The notes: generated by a model from the letters alone, not told the origin. DNA of 64,000 nt from Rhodohalobacter sp. SW132 (GCF_003390325.1 NZ_QUOK01000013.1:1-64000), one strand, 5' to 3'. Counted from the first letter of the stretch, positions 42,880 through 53,549 are shown. Numbers and translations are program-made.

Positions 42880-45027
42880 ATGAACCACCGCACATCCATA
42901 ATGAGCCGAATGTTTATTCTGATGGGGCTGATTTTTCTGCTCCCGTTCGCCATTCTTGTGCAAATTTTTCGCGTGAATGTTATGGAGGGGGATGGCCTGA
43001 GAGAACTTTGGAATTCACAGGCGATCGACTACATTGCCATTCCGGCCCAGAGAGGAAATATTTACGATGCAAACGGCTCCCTCCTGGCGACCAATTCTGC
43101 CGTCTATAAAATTGCGGTTGATCCCTTCGCTCCCGGCGTTACTCGTGATAATCTCGATATGGTTGGATCAGTTCTGAGCCGTCACACTGGCAGACAAGCT
43201 TCTTATTACCGAAATAAAATCCGTAATGCGCCCTCCAACTCCCGCTACATAGTACTGGAGAGAAGTATTTCCGTTCAGGCGTATGAAGATATCCGCGAAC
43301 TGGGATATCGCGGCGTGATTCTTGAAGAAGAGTATCGCCGAAATTACAATTTTGAGACCCTTTCTGCCCATACCCTCGGATATGTAAACCATAACCTGGA
43401 TGGAATGGCCGGTTTAGAGGCAAAATACAATCAAACTTTGAAAGGTGAAGACGGACTTCAGCAGGTGCGCCGAGATCGGTCCAACCGGATTTTCGCCTAC
43501 GTTGGTGCCCCGAGACAACAGCCCCGTCAGGGATCTTCGCTGCATACCACAATAGATTCCTACATTCAGGCAATTGTGGAAGAAGAGCTCGAAAACGGAA
43601 TTCAAACCACTCGCGCAAAGCAAGGCACAGCAATTGTAATGGATCCTAAAACGGGCGCTGTGAAAGCGATGGCAAATTACCCGACCTTCGATCCCAATAC
43701 ACCCGCAGCCAGTGATACCGAAAATCGTCGGAATTATGCTGTTTCTGATATGTTTGAGCCAGGTTCAACCTTTAAACTGGTTACAGCAATTGCGGCAGTT
43801 GAACAGGGTGTGGTAGATTTTGATGAAATTTTTGAAACACCGGAAAACGGACGGATTCAGATTCACGGTCAATGGATGCGGGATCACGATCCTCTTGGTG
43901 ATTTAACGTTCAAACAGGCGATCGCAAAATCATCAAACATTGCCACTTCCGAGCTGGCGATGCGTATTCAGCCCGAGCGTTATTACCAGTATGCACGGAA
44001 TCTTGGTTTTGGCACCCCAACAAATATAGATCTCCACAACGAAGTTGGAGGACGACTTCAAAAACCGTTTGAATGGAGCGGTGTTACGCTCCCCTGGATG
44101 TCAATTGGGTATGAAGTGCAGGCCACACCGCTGCAAATTGTCCAGGCTTATGCCGCATTTGCGAATGGAGGAAAGATGATGAAGCCGTTTGTGGTCAGCC
44201 ACCTTACGGATGAATTTGGAAATGTAAAAGAGCGAACCCGCCCTTCCCTCGTGCGGCGCATCGCTAAAGAAGAGACCATTCAAAAATTAATGCCGGTATT
44301 TGAAGAGGTTGTTACCGATTCAGGAACCGCAAACTGGGCGTCCGTTGAAGGGCTTCGCATTGCCGGTAAAACAGGTACGGCACAGAAGTATATTGGCGGC
44401 CGGTATACAACAAGTTACCGCGCATCCTTTGCAGGTTTTTTCCCGGTGGAAGATCCATCCTATGTAATTCTTGTACTGCTGGATGAACCGCGCACCAGTT
44501 TTTATGGCGGTTTTACAGCCGGATCGGTATTCCGTGAAATCACAAAGCGAATCGCTGGCCTGGATGACTCCATCAACCGAAGTATATCACCCGGCGACCA
44601 GCTTGCAGAGGAGAACCGTATTTTTATTCCGCAGCTTGTCGGTCATACCGAAGCGGGGGCAGAATCCATTTTAAAAGGTACGGGAATCCGATACAGAACA
44701 TCCGGCAGCGGTCCTTTCGTAGTGGATCAGCAGCCATCAGCCGCTGAAGCAATAGCTGACAATGTGGTTGTAAAATTGACTCTTGGTGATATCCAGGATG
44801 GTGAATCACCGGATGGCTTTGTGAAAATTCCCGATTTACGGGAAATGAATATGAGAAAAGCCGCCTCCGTCATACGAGGGCTTGGACTCGAAATTGAGAT
44901 GATCGGCTCCGGAACCATCTATAACCAATTTCCTTTGGCAGGCGAGCTGATGCGCGAAGGACGAACCGTCACCGTTCGCGGGAGAGCACGGTCTATGCAA
45001 AATGTAACCCTAACAGCAGCCCAGTAA
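42880..45027 (+). CDS. ftsI: Division transpeptidase FtsI (PBP3) with two PASTA domains
   Basis: A 715-residue class B penicillin-binding protein. The start at 42880 (MNHRTSIMSRMFILMGLIFL) is 7 nt after ftsL; an in-frame start at 42772 would add 36 residues inside ftsL. One membrane helix is followed by the dimerisation domain (QRGNIYDANGSLLATNS) and the transpeptidase with STFK (EPGSTFKLV), SSN (AKSSNIA) and KTGT (IAGKTGTAQ). Two C-terminal PASTA domains follow (IFIPQLVGHTEAGAESILKG; VKIPDLREMNMRKAASVIRG). It crosslinks septal peptidoglycan. TAATG overlap with murE. Confidence 0.95.
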   Translation: MNHRTSIMSRMFILMGLIFLLPFAILVQIFRVNVMEGDGLRELWNSQAIDYIAIPAQRGNIYDANGSLLATNSAVYKIAVDPFAPGVTRDNLDMVGSVLSRHTGRQASYYRNKIRNAPSNSRYIVLERSISVQAYEDIRELGYRGVILEEEYRRNYNFETLSAHTLGYVNHNLDGMAGLEAKYNQTLKGEDGLQQVRRDRSNRIFAYVGAPRQQPRQGSSLHTTIDSYIQAIVEEELENGIQTTRAKQGTAIVMDPKTGAVKAMANYPTFDPNTPAASDTENRRNYAVSDMFEPGSTFKLVTAIAAVEQGVVDFDEIFETPENGRIQIHGQWMRDHDPLGDLTFKQAIAKSSNIATSELAMRIQPERYYQYARNLGFGTPTNIDLHNEVGGRLQKPFEWSGVTLPWMSIGYEVQATPLQIVQAYAAFANGGKMMKPFVVSHLTDEFGNVKERTRPSLVRRIAKEETIQKLMPVFEEVVTDSGTANWASVEGLRIAGKTGTAQKYIGGRYTTSYRASFAGFFPVEDPSYVILVLLDEPRTSFYGGFTAGSVFREITKRIAGLDDSINRSISPGDQLAEENRIFIPQLVGHTEAGAESILKGTGIRYRTSGSGPFVVDQQPSAAEAIADNVVVKLTLGDIQDGESPDGFVKIPDLREMNMRKAASVIRGLGLEIEMIGSGTIYNQFPLAGELMREGRTVTVRGRARSMQNVTLTAAQ

Positions 45028-46517
45028 TGACTTTTAAAGAGCTTATCATCTTTTGTGATCCATCTACCGTGCTGGGCAGCGCCCCGGATGAAATTGGAAT
45101 GCTCTGCCAGGATTCAAGGAAAGTCTCGCCCGGCGATATATTTATCGCCATTAAAGGATTGACGTCCGACGGACACAAGTTTATTGACGCCGCAGTAGAA
45201 AACGGGGCCTCGGTTGTAATCAGTGAAAAACCCTTAAAAAATATTGGGAACACTGCCGTTATTGTGGTGGATGACACCCGTGCCCTGGTTAGCCCTCTTG
45301 CTCAGAAACTGATGGGTAACCCGGCCGAAAAACTGACGATCACCGGTGTTACCGGCACAAACGGCAAAACCACCGTTGCCACCCTGATCTGGCAGGCGCT
45401 CACAGAGCTGGGTCAGCCTGCCTCTTTGCTTGGCACTGTAGAAAAAAGATTTAATAAGAGAAAAGGTGAAAGCGCACTTACAACTGCCGATCCGATCGAA
45501 ATCGCCCGCGATATGAAACGGATGGTAGATATCGGCAGTAAATTTCTTGTGATGGAAGTCTCCTCACATGCACTGGAACAGCAGCGAACAAGCGGAATTC
45601 CATTTTACGTCTCCATCTTTACCAATCTGAGCCATGACCATCTTGATTACCACGGCTCCATGGAAAAGTACGCCGCTGCGAAGAAAAAACTATTTGACCA
45701 GATGAACCCCGATGGCTGGGCGATTGCAAATGTTGATGATCCCCGGGGCGAATGGATTACAAGTGATACCGCAGCCCGTGTGCTTGGCATATCCTTCGAA
45801 AAACATTCTACTGTTCATGCCAATATTGTCCGGGCTGATACCAAAGGAACGCAAATTGATATTGAAGATCTCCAGCTCAGAACCCCGCTGATCGGCATTT
45901 TTAACGCATACAATGCTGTTCAGGCACTGCTGGCCTGCACTGCACTCGGATTTGATGGAAATCACATCGCGGACGTACTGTCTCATTGCCCCGGTGCTGC
46001 CGGACGTATGGAACGCGTAAACCGCACGAAAAAACTGGAACAAGAACCCGTTGTGATTGTGGATTACGCCCACACGCCCGACGCACTGAAAAATGTGAGC
46101 CGTACGCTGTCTGAACTGAAAAAAACCAATCAAAACCTGGTTATCGTATTCGGCTGCGGCGGGGACAGAGACAAAGCCAAGCGCCCGGAGATGGCGAAGA
46201 TTGCAGAAACATACGGTGACCGAATCGTGGTAACCTCAGATAACCCGCGTACTGAAAAGCCTGAGGCGATCATTAAAGATATTTTAAAGGGATTTAATTC
46301 AGATACTGAAGTGTACAGCAATCTGGATCGCAAAGAGACCATCCGAAAAGTCATTTCTGAAGCATCAATCAATGACATTATTCTGATCGCCGGAAAAGGC
46401 CACGAAACCTACCAGGAGATCAATGGGGTTCGGAACCATTTTGACGACCGAGAAATTGCCAGGAAAGCCCTTGCTGAACGTGCATCAGGTCCGTCTGAAA
46501 ATACCGGAGGGAACTGA
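45027..46517 (+). CDS. murE: UDP-MurNAc-tripeptide synthetase MurE
   Basis: A 496-residue Mur ligase. P-loop GVTGTNGKTTVATL, and the third-residue specificity signature DNPRTEKP. DNPR is the motif of meso-diaminopimelate-adding enzymes, whereas Lys-adding ones read DNPA, so the peptidoglycan is predicted to contain DAP. Also KFLVMEVSSHALEQQR and VDYAHTPDAL. It adds residue three of the stem peptide in the cytoplasm. The stop overlaps the mraY start. Confidence 0.96.
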   Translation: MTFKELIIFCDPSTVLGSAPDEIGMLCQDSRKVSPGDIFIAIKGLTSDGHKFIDAAVENGASVVISEKPLKNIGNTAVIVVDDTRALVSPLAQKLMGNPAEKLTITGVTGTNGKTTVATLIWQALTELGQPASLLGTVEKRFNKRKGESALTTADPIEIARDMKRMVDIGSKFLVMEVSSHALEQQRTSGIPFYVSIFTNLSHDHLDYHGSMEKYAAAKKKLFDQMNPDGWAIANVDDPRGEWITSDTAARVLGISFEKHSTVHANIVRADTKGTQIDIEDLQLRTPLIGIFNAYNAVQALLACTALGFDGNHIADVLSHCPGAAGRMERVNRTKKLEQEPVVIVDYAHTPDALKNVSRTLSELKKTNQNLVIVFGCGGDRDKAKRPEMAKIAETYGDRIVVTSDNPRTEKPEAIIKDILKGFNSDTEVYSNLDRKETIRKVISEASINDIILIAGKGHETYQEINGVRNHFDDREIARKALAERASGPSENTGGN

Positions 46518-47653
46518 TGTTATACGAACTGATAAACTGGCTCAACCAGCTCTATAACCCACCCGGATTCGGAGCTTTTGATTTCATCACCACCCGGACT
46601 GCGTTTGCAGCAGCGACCGCACTGATCATCAGTCTTCTGATTGGGAAAAAAATTATCGAGTGGCTGGAACGGATGCAGCTCAGAGAAGTCATCCGCGATG
46701 ATATCGGGCTGGATGCCCATCTTAAAAAAGGTAAAACTCCCACCATGGGCGGCGTAATTATCATTCTGGCAACCGTAATCCCCGCCCTGCTCTGGATGCG
46801 GATGGATAGTATCTATACCTGGATGATCGTTTTTGTGATGCTGGTTCTTGGTGGAGTCGGATTTATTGATGACTACATTAAAGTAGTTAAAAAAGACAAA
46901 TCGGGCCTTCACGGATGGTTTAAAATTGCGGGTCAGATTACAGTCGGGCTTATCATCGGCGCCCTGCTCTATTGGTGGCCGGCATTCCAGGAGTTTAATA
47001 CTTTATCTACCGTACCCTTTCTGAAAAATGTAAATATCGACTATGCCTTTCTGGGAGAAACGCTTGGCTGGCTGATCTACATCCCGGTTGTAATTTTTGT
47101 GATTACTGCTGTAAGCAACGCCGTGAATCTAACCGACGGCCTCGATGGACTTGCAACCGGCACGACCGCTATAGCCGGTGTGATTCTCGGAATTTTCGCC
47201 TACGTATCGGGACGGGTAGACTTTTCGAACTTCCTGGATATCATGTACCTGCCTGGTTCTGGTGAACTTACCATTTTTGCAGCTTCACTTGTTGGAGCCT
47301 GCCTTGGATTTTTATGGTATAACACCCACCCTGCGCAGGTTTTTATGGGCGACACCGGTTCTCTTGCAATCGGCGGTGCTCTTGGTGCGCTTGCCCTGAT
47401 GATTCATAAAGAACTCCTGCTGCCAATAATTTGCGGAATCTTTTTTGTAGAAACGCTTTCTGTCATCATCCAAACCTCTTATTTCAAATACACAAAATGG
47501 CGGTATGGCAAAGGCAGACGTGTTTTTCTGATGACACCCATCCACCACCACTTTGAGAAAAAAGGATGGCCGGAATCAAAAATTGTGGTCCGTTTCTGGA
47601 TTATTGCAGTACTGCTTGGAATTATCAGCCTTTTAACCCTGAAACTGCGATGA
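46517..47653 (+). CDS. mraY: Phospho-MurNAc-pentapeptide translocase MraY
   Basis: A 378-residue polytopic membrane enzyme transferring phospho-MurNAc-pentapeptide to undecaprenyl phosphate to give lipid I. Catalytic aspartates lie in GFIDDYIKVVKKDKSGL and NAVNLTDGLDGLATG, and the HHHFEKKGWPE block is near the C-terminus. Ten membrane helices are expected. It overlaps murD by 4 nt (ATGA). Confidence 0.97.
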   Translation: MLYELINWLNQLYNPPGFGAFDFITTRTAFAAATALIISLLIGKKIIEWLERMQLREVIRDDIGLDAHLKKGKTPTMGGVIIILATVIPALLWMRMDSIYTWMIVFVMLVLGGVGFIDDYIKVVKKDKSGLHGWFKIAGQITVGLIIGALLYWWPAFQEFNTLSTVPFLKNVNIDYAFLGETLGWLIYIPVVIFVITAVSNAVNLTDGLDGLATGTTAIAGVILGIFAYVSGRVDFSNFLDIMYLPGSGELTIFAASLVGACLGFLWYNTHPAQVFMGDTGSLAIGGALGALALMIHKELLLPIICGIFFVETLSVIIQTSYFKYTKWRYGKGRRVFLMTPIHHHFEKKGWPESKIVVRFWIIAVLLGIISLLTLKLR

Positions 47654-49011
47654 AAGATCTGAAGAACAGACATATCGTTGTTGCAGGAGGCGCCCGAAGT
47701 GGTGTTGCTGCCGCACTTTTACTCAAAAGGCAGGGAGCTGATGTGTTTCTGTCGGATGCCGGAGTTATCGCTGAACCGATGGCTGAGCGTCTTCGTGCGG
47801 AAGAGATTCCGTTTGAGCAGGACGGGCATACAAGCCGCGCCGAAGAGGGCGAATTTCTGATCATCAGCCCGGGAATTCCCACCACAGCACCGATTGCCCA
47901 AAGCTACCTGAATGCCGGAAAAAAAATCTATTCGGAGGTAGAACTTGCGAGCTGGTTCAACAACGGGCGAACGGTGGCGGTGACCGGCAGCAACGGAAAA
48001 ACGACGGTTGTGAACTGGCTGTCACACATTTGGAAAACAGCAGGCAAGCCGCATTACACGGCCGGTAACATCGGTACCGCATACAGTGAAGTGAGCGGTG
48101 AACCGAACCCTGTAAAAGACACACTGCTCGAAATCAGCAGTTTTCAGCTGGATCATATTGAATCGTTCCGGCCAAATATCAGCATGATTTTAAATATCAC
48201 ACCGGATCACCTGGACCGGTATCACAACAATTTTGATTTATACGCACAATCTAAATTCAGAATCACAGAAAATCAGACAGCCGACGACTGGTTCATCTAC
48301 GATGCAGATGACCCGGTTTTGGCAAAGTTTTCTCATCAGTTATCACAAAAAGAAACCGCGCCCCGGATGCTGGCATTCTCAGTTGAAAGGGAAGTTGAAC
48401 AGGGTATTTACCTGGATGGCGGGCAACTCATTCTAACGTTTAATCAAAAAAAAGAAACGTTTATGGATATGAATAACGTCGGGCTACCCGGCAAACACAA
48501 TCTGAAAAATGGAATGGCGGCAGCACTTGCAGCCCGTGCCTGCGAAATCAAAAACAACCTGATCCGGGAGAGTATTCGATCTTTCGAAGGTGTGGAGCAC
48601 CGCCTGGAACCGGTGCGCGAGCTGGATGGCGTTCGGTATATCAACGACAGCAAAGCGACCAACGTGAACGCGGTCTGGTATGCGCTGGACAGCTATGACA
48701 TGCCTGTTGTACTGATCCTGGGCGGACGGGATAAAGGAAATAACTACCGGGAACTGGAATCCCAGCTCCGTGAGAAAGTTCACACCGTCATAGCAATGGG
48801 TGAAGCCAGAGAGGCGATTCAGTCGCAACTCAGCTCATTGGTGCCAAACCTGGTAGAAGCAAATTCGATGAAGGAGGCTGTAAAACTTGCAAGTAAAAGT
48901 GCAAAACGCGGAGAAGTAGTGCTGCTGAGCCCGGCATGTTCTTCCTTTGATATGTTTGAAAATTATGAAGATCGCGGACGCATCTTTAAACAGGCTGTTT
49001 TAGACCTATAA
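47650..49011 (+). CDS. murD: UDP-MurNAc-alanine D-glutamate ligase MurD
   Basis: A 453-residue Mur ligase adding D-Glu. The start at 47650 (MKDLKNRHIVVAGGARSG) overlaps the mraY stop; an in-frame start at 47566 would lie inside mraY. P-loop AVTGSNGKTTVVNW, middle-domain block NITPDHLDRY and C-terminal NDSKATNVNA are typical. It is followed by a 64-bp gap before ftsW, the first real gap of the operon. Confidence 0.96.
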   Translation: MKDLKNRHIVVAGGARSGVAAALLLKRQGADVFLSDAGVIAEPMAERLRAEEIPFEQDGHTSRAEEGEFLIISPGIPTTAPIAQSYLNAGKKIYSEVELASWFNNGRTVAVTGSNGKTTVVNWLSHIWKTAGKPHYTAGNIGTAYSEVSGEPNPVKDTLLEISSFQLDHIESFRPNISMILNITPDHLDRYHNNFDLYAQSKFRITENQTADDWFIYDADDPVLAKFSHQLSQKETAPRMLAFSVEREVEQGIYLDGGQLILTFNQKKETFMDMNNVGLPGKHNLKNGMAAALAARACEIKNNLIRESIRSFEGVEHRLEPVRELDGVRYINDSKATNVNAVWYALDSYDMPVVLILGGRDKGNNYRELESQLREKVHTVIAMGEAREAIQSQLSSLVPNLVEANSMKEAVKLASKSAKRGEVVLLSPACSSFDMFENYEDRGRIFKQAVLDL

Positions 49012-49075
49012 ATTAAACACAAAACCGGATAAACCGATTTTATATACATCACCAAATAGCAACTTAAGCTCAATC

Positions 49076-50230
49076 ATGGGCACCACGCCCGAAGAGGTGG
49101 AGACAAAAGGCCGCAAAAGCGATCGTGTGCTTCTTGTGTCTGTAATTCTGCTGATGATGTTCGGTTCACTGGCTGTCTATTCATCCATCGCTTACTTTGC
49201 CCAAAGCCACGGCACAAGTGCAGGCAGCCTGGTAACGGGACACATTTTCAAGCTCGGGATTGCTTTTTTTGTGATGCTGATCGTATCCAAAATTGAATAC
49301 TCAAATCTTGCAAAACTCAGCCGGTATGCAGTGATTATCAGCTGGATTTTGCTTGTAGCCGTAATGATCTACGGTGACCTGGTATTCGGCGCGCGGCGTT
49401 CCCTTTCCGTTGGCGGATTTTCGTTTCAGCCCTCCTCTTTCGCCGCCGTGGCATTGATTCTTCACCTGGCCGTTCTGATTTGCAAAAAACAGGAGTATAT
49501 CAAAGATTTTAAAAATTCGTTTTTGCCGATTATGATCTGGGTATCGATTACCTGTCTGCTCATCGCCATGGAGGATTTCAGCAGTGCCGCTTTACTGATG
49601 GGAATCTGCCTTTGTATGATGTTTGTGGGACGAATGAGTATGCTGCAGCTCTCATCCATAATTCTGATTGGTATAATCGGCGGATCGGCACTCATTTTGA
49701 GTTCCGCTGAACGTCAGAGCCGCGTGATGCAGTATGTAGGTCAGATTACAGAAATCAAAAACGATCGGTTTGAATCTGCGGCCGGATACCAGGCGCAGCA
49801 GGCGCATATTGCCATTGCACAAGGACAACTTTTTGGTGTGGGTATCGGGCAGAGCACGCAGCGCGATTTTCTTCCCGCTCCCTATAATGATTTTATTTTT
49901 GCCATTATCGCTGAAGAGTACGGTATGGTTGGCTCACTTGCTATCATCCTGATCTTCGGACTCATATTAATCCGTGGAATCGGGCATATCGCACGGAATG
50001 CACGCGACCTGCTGGGAACGTTAATTGCCCTCGGCGCCACGCTGATGATTACGCTTTACGGATTTGTAAACGCAGCCGTTGCAACGGGGCTTTTCCCGGT
50101 CACCGGCCTTCCCATGCCGTTTATCAGCTATGGCGGAACGAGTATGCTGTTTGCCGGCGTGATGATCGGCCTGCTACTGAACATTTCGAAACACAGCAGC
50201 TCGAACGAAAAGAAATTTTATATCGGGTAA
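49076..50230 (+). CDS. ftsW: Septal glycosyltransferase FtsW
   Basis: A 384-residue SEDS protein with about ten membrane helices. Family blocks: GARRSLSVGGFSFQPSSFA, QAHIAIAQGQLFGVGIGQST, FIFAIIAEEYGMVGS and PMPFISYGGTSML. It polymerises glycan strands together with FtsI. The 64-bp upstream gap contains a TAGCAA word and could hold an internal promoter. murG follows after 2 bp. Confidence 0.95.
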   Translation: MGTTPEEVETKGRKSDRVLLVSVILLMMFGSLAVYSSIAYFAQSHGTSAGSLVTGHIFKLGIAFFVMLIVSKIEYSNLAKLSRYAVIISWILLVAVMIYGDLVFGARRSLSVGGFSFQPSSFAAVALILHLAVLICKKQEYIKDFKNSFLPIMIWVSITCLLIAMEDFSSAALLMGICLCMMFVGRMSMLQLSSIILIGIIGGSALILSSAERQSRVMQYVGQITEIKNDRFESAAGYQAQQAHIAIAQGQLFGVGIGQSTQRDFLPAPYNDFIFAIIAEEYGMVGSLAIILIFGLILIRGIGHIARNARDLLGTLIALGATLMITLYGFVNAAVATGLFPVTGLPMPFISYGGTSMLFAGVMIGLLLNISKHSSSNEKKFYIG

Positions 50231-50232
50231 TC

Positions 50233-51390
50233 ATGAACGCACTGAAACAAAAACCATCTGCGAAAAAAGCGGCAAAAAATCGAGCCCCGATACGGGTACT
50301 GCTCGCTGCCGGGGGTACGGGCGGACACGTCTACCCCGCGATCTCTATTGCAGATGCTGTTCGTGCGATCCATCCCGACTCAGAAATCCTGTTTGTGGGC
50401 ACCCGCGACCGTATGGAGTGGCAGGCCGTGCCCGGTGCTGGTTATGATATTAAAAGCGTCTGGATCAGCGGGTTTCACCGGAGACTTACACCGCAAAACC
50501 TGCTGTTTCCGTTGAAACTAATTGTAAGTCTGATTCAAAGCCGGTCTATTCTGAAAAATTTCAAACCCGATGTATTGGTCTCTTGTGGTGGCTTTGCATC
50601 CGGTCCAGTAGGCTGGGTTGCTGCAAAAATGGGGATTCCCGTTGTGATCCAGGAGCAAAACAGTTTTCCCGGAGTTACCAACCGCATGCTTGCAAAACAC
50701 GCCCAACGGATTTTCACCGCTTTTGAGGCCGCTGATCAGTTCCTGCCGGCTGAGAAAATTACGCTCACCGGCAATCCGGTTCGCAGCCGCATCAGCGTGC
50801 AGAACAGAGATGAGGCTTTGGATCATTTCGATTTTAGTTCAGACAAACCGGTCCTGCTCGTACTTGGCGGCAGCGGCGGCGCGCTGGCGATTAATAATGC
50901 GATGGAGGAGGCGATTGTAGATCTTCACCACGAACATAATATTCAGGTGATCTGGCAGTGCGGTAAAAAATATTATGATGAACTCTCTGCACGCATCAAT
51001 ACATCAGATTTCCCCAACCTGCGGCTACTGGGTTACATCAATAATATGCCTGCTGCGTATGGAGCGGCCGACCTGGTACTCACTCGCGCCGGTGCGGGAA
51101 CGTGCAGTGAACTGATGCTGATCGGCAAGCCTTCGATCCTGGTCCCCTCCCCCAACGTGGCGGGAGACCATCAAACCAAAAATGCTGCTTCCATGGTAGA
51201 AAACGGAGCTTCGGTTTTAGTTACCGAACCGGAACTGGATGAGTTGATCACAGTACGTATTCATGAACTGATTAAAGATCAACAGAAACTGGAAAAGATG
51301 TCGCACGCCGCCGCAAAACTGGCGAAGCCCAATGCAGCGCACGAAATAGCCGACACACTTTTTGAAATTGCAGAACAAAGGAACGGATGA
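50233..51390 (+). CDS. murG: Lipid II synthase MurG
   Basis: A 385-residue GT-B glycosyltransferase that adds GlcNAc to lipid I. The N-terminal loop AAGGTGGHVYPAISIA, the middle motif VLGGSGGALAINNA and the donor site LTRAGAGTCSELMLIGKPSI are all present. A 20-residue basic N-terminal extension precedes the fold. The stop overlaps murC (ATGA). Confidence 0.96.
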   Translation: MNALKQKPSAKKAAKNRAPIRVLLAAGGTGGHVYPAISIADAVRAIHPDSEILFVGTRDRMEWQAVPGAGYDIKSVWISGFHRRLTPQNLLFPLKLIVSLIQSRSILKNFKPDVLVSCGGFASGPVGWVAAKMGIPVVIQEQNSFPGVTNRMLAKHAQRIFTAFEAADQFLPAEKITLTGNPVRSRISVQNRDEALDHFDFSSDKPVLLVLGGSGGALAINNAMEEAIVDLHHEHNIQVIWQCGKKYYDELSARINTSDFPNLRLLGYINNMPAAYGAADLVLTRAGAGTCSELMLIGKPSILVPSPNVAGDHQTKNAASMVENGASVLVTEPELDELITVRIHELIKDQQKLEKMSHAAAKLAKPNAAHEIADTLFEIAEQRNG

Positions 51391-52796
51391 GTAAAGGAAT
51401 TCAAACACAACCGGTATTCGGCAGAACAAAACATATTCACATGGTGGGTATTGGCGGAATTGGAATGAGCGGAATCGCTGAAATTCTGCTGATCCGCGGA
51501 TATACCGTCACGGGGTCCGACAGCAGTGTTTCCGAAACTACGGAGCGGCTGAAAAAACTCGGAGCAACCATTTTTCCGGGACATTCCGCCTCAAATATTG
51601 ATGGGGCCGACGTGGTTGTCTACACCAGTGCGGTTAAGGCGAAAGAAAACGTAGAAACCCGCGAAGCGATCGCGCGCCAGATTCCGGTTATCAAACGGTC
51701 GGAAATGCTGGCCGAGCTGATGCGGATGAAATACGGCATCGGGATTGCGGGAACGCACGGCAAAACCACCACCACAACCATGACAGGACACGTGGTTCAG
51801 GATGGTAAATTTGATCCCACAATTATCGTGGGCGGCCGCGTGCACAGTTTTGATAAAACAAACGCCGTGGTTGGAAAAGGAGATATTCTGCTGGTTGAAG
51901 CGGATGAATACGACCGAACATTCCTGCGCCTCTCCCCTTCCATGGCCGTGATTACAAACATCGAGGCGGAGCATCTCGACATTTACGAAGATCTTGATGA
52001 TGTAAAAAGTGCTTTTATTGAGTTTGCCAATAAAGTTCCGTTTTACGGCGTGGTGATTGTGTGCCTGGATGATACCAATGTTCGAAGCATCCTCCCCGAC
52101 ATCGACAGGCGGACCATCAGCTATGGGTTTACACCTCAGGCTCAGGTTCGGGCGATTAACGTAACGCAGAACGGATTTAAAAGTACTTTCAACGTGATGT
52201 TTGAAGATAAGATCCTGGGAGAAGTCACGATCAACTCGCCGGGAGAACATAACATCAGTAATGCGCTGGCCTCGGTGGCAGTCGGCCTTGAACTCGGAAT
52301 GAAATTTAAGCAGATCAAATCCGGACTGGAACGGTTTGAAGGTGTTTTCAGACGCTTTCAGCCCAAACTGGAGCAGGATAACCTGATTGTAATTGATGAT
52401 TACGCCCACCATCCCACGGAGGTTCAGGCATCGATTGAAGGTGCCCGCCGCGGATGGAAAGACCGGCGTATTGTTGCTGTTTTTCAGCCGCACCTCTACT
52501 CGCGAACGCAGCAGATGTATGGCGAGTTCGGACTCTCTTTTTTTGATGCGGAGGTTCTTGTTGTAACAGATGTCTATCCCTCCAGGGAAAAACCGATTGA
52601 GGGCGTTACCGGAAAACTGATTTCGGATACGGCAAAACAGTACGGACACCGGAATGTGCACTATATGAAGGATAAAACCGCGCTGCCCGGCAAGTTAAAA
52701 GAAATTGTGAAAGATGGCGATATCGTTATAACCATGGGCGCCGGTGATATCTACCGGTATGGTGAGCAGTTTGTGGATATGATCAAGAAAAAATAA
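51387..52796 (+). CDS. murC: UDP-MurNAc-L-alanine ligase MurC
   Basis: A 469-residue Mur ligase adding L-Ala. Rossmann start HMVGIGGIGMSGIAEILL, P-loop GIAGTHGKTTTTTM, LLVEADEYDRTFL, and the C-terminal IDDYAHHPTEVQAS and FQPHLYSRT blocks. murB and ddl, often found nearby, are absent from this cluster. Confidence 0.97.
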   Translation: MSKGIQTQPVFGRTKHIHMVGIGGIGMSGIAEILLIRGYTVTGSDSSVSETTERLKKLGATIFPGHSASNIDGADVVVYTSAVKAKENVETREAIARQIPVIKRSEMLAELMRMKYGIGIAGTHGKTTTTTMTGHVVQDGKFDPTIIVGGRVHSFDKTNAVVGKGDILLVEADEYDRTFLRLSPSMAVITNIEAEHLDIYEDLDDVKSAFIEFANKVPFYGVVIVCLDDTNVRSILPDIDRRTISYGFTPQAQVRAINVTQNGFKSTFNVMFEDKILGEVTINSPGEHNISNALASVAVGLELGMKFKQIKSGLERFEGVFRRFQPKLEQDNLIVIDDYAHHPTEVQASIEGARRGWKDRRIVAVFQPHLYSRTQQMYGEFGLSFFDAEVLVVTDVYPSREKPIEGVTGKLISDTAKQYGHRNVHYMKDKTALPGKLKEIVKDGDIVITMGAGDIYRYGEQFVDMIKKK

Positions 52797-52802
52797 CAGA
52801 AA

Positions 52803-53549
52803 TTGACTGAAAAAAAATCACATAGCAAAACAAAAAACATCGGCAAAACCGGGTGGGCAGCCTTTGCGCTGCTGATGCTCGGTCTCGCTGCGCTTGCAGG
52901 GCTCTATTTTGATCAGAATACCCGTATCACAGCGGTGGAGTATGCCGGTAATGAGTTTACAACGGATACCGAACTGAGCGGATCTTTTGAATCCCCGGTT
53001 GGCATGCTGGCTGACAGCGTTGATTTTGCATCGATCTATCGTTCCGTTGAAGCCCTCCCGTGGGTTCGGGATATTAATGTGAGAATGGCCAGGCGCGGAG
53101 TACTCACACTTGAGATCACAGAACGGGAACCGATCGGTTTGTTAAGTGATGGCGGAACCTCATTCTATTTTGATGATAAAGGCGTTGTGCTGAAAGCCGG
53201 ACCCGGAAAGTATGTGGATGTGCCGCTTGTATATGGCTACCGAAGCTCTGCACCGGGTGATACACTCGATGCTCCGGGCTTCGATCAGGTACTCCACTTT
53301 CTGAACAGCGCAAAACAAGACGATTTCACTTGGTCAACCATTAGTGAGGTAGCGTGGAATGATGCCGAGGGAGTCGTTGCCCTCAGCAGTGAAAATGGTG
53401 TGAAGTTGTTGTTTGGGAGAGATGAATTCAGCGGCAAAGTAAAACACTGGAAAGCTTTTAACCGGTCGGTTGTATCCAAAAAAGGGATTCAATCATTCCG
53501 GTCGGTTGATCTCCGGTTCAGAAATCAGATCGTGACAGATGAACTTTAA
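52803..53549 (+). CDS. ftsQ: Cell-division protein FtsQ
   Basis: A 248-residue bitopic protein starting at TTG. A basic cytoplasmic tail (1-18), one membrane helix (about 19-36), a POTRA domain (about 38-110: ITAVEYAGNEFTTDTELSGS and RDINVRMARRGVLTLEITER) and the FtsQ beta domain follow. It links FtsL/FtsB with early division proteins. Position between murC and ftsA supports the call, since FtsQ sequences diverge strongly. Confidence 0.9.
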   Translation: MTEKKSHSKTKNIGKTGWAAFALLMLGLAALAGLYFDQNTRITAVEYAGNEFTTDTELSGSFESPVGMLADSVDFASIYRSVEALPWVRDINVRMARRGVLTLEITEREPIGLLSDGGTSFYFDDKGVVLKAGPGKYVDVPLVYGYRSSAPGDTLDAPGFDQVLHFLNSAKQDDFTWSTISEVAWNDAEGVVALSSENGVKLLFGRDEFSGKVKHWKAFNRSVVSKKGIQSFRSVDLRFRNQIVTDEL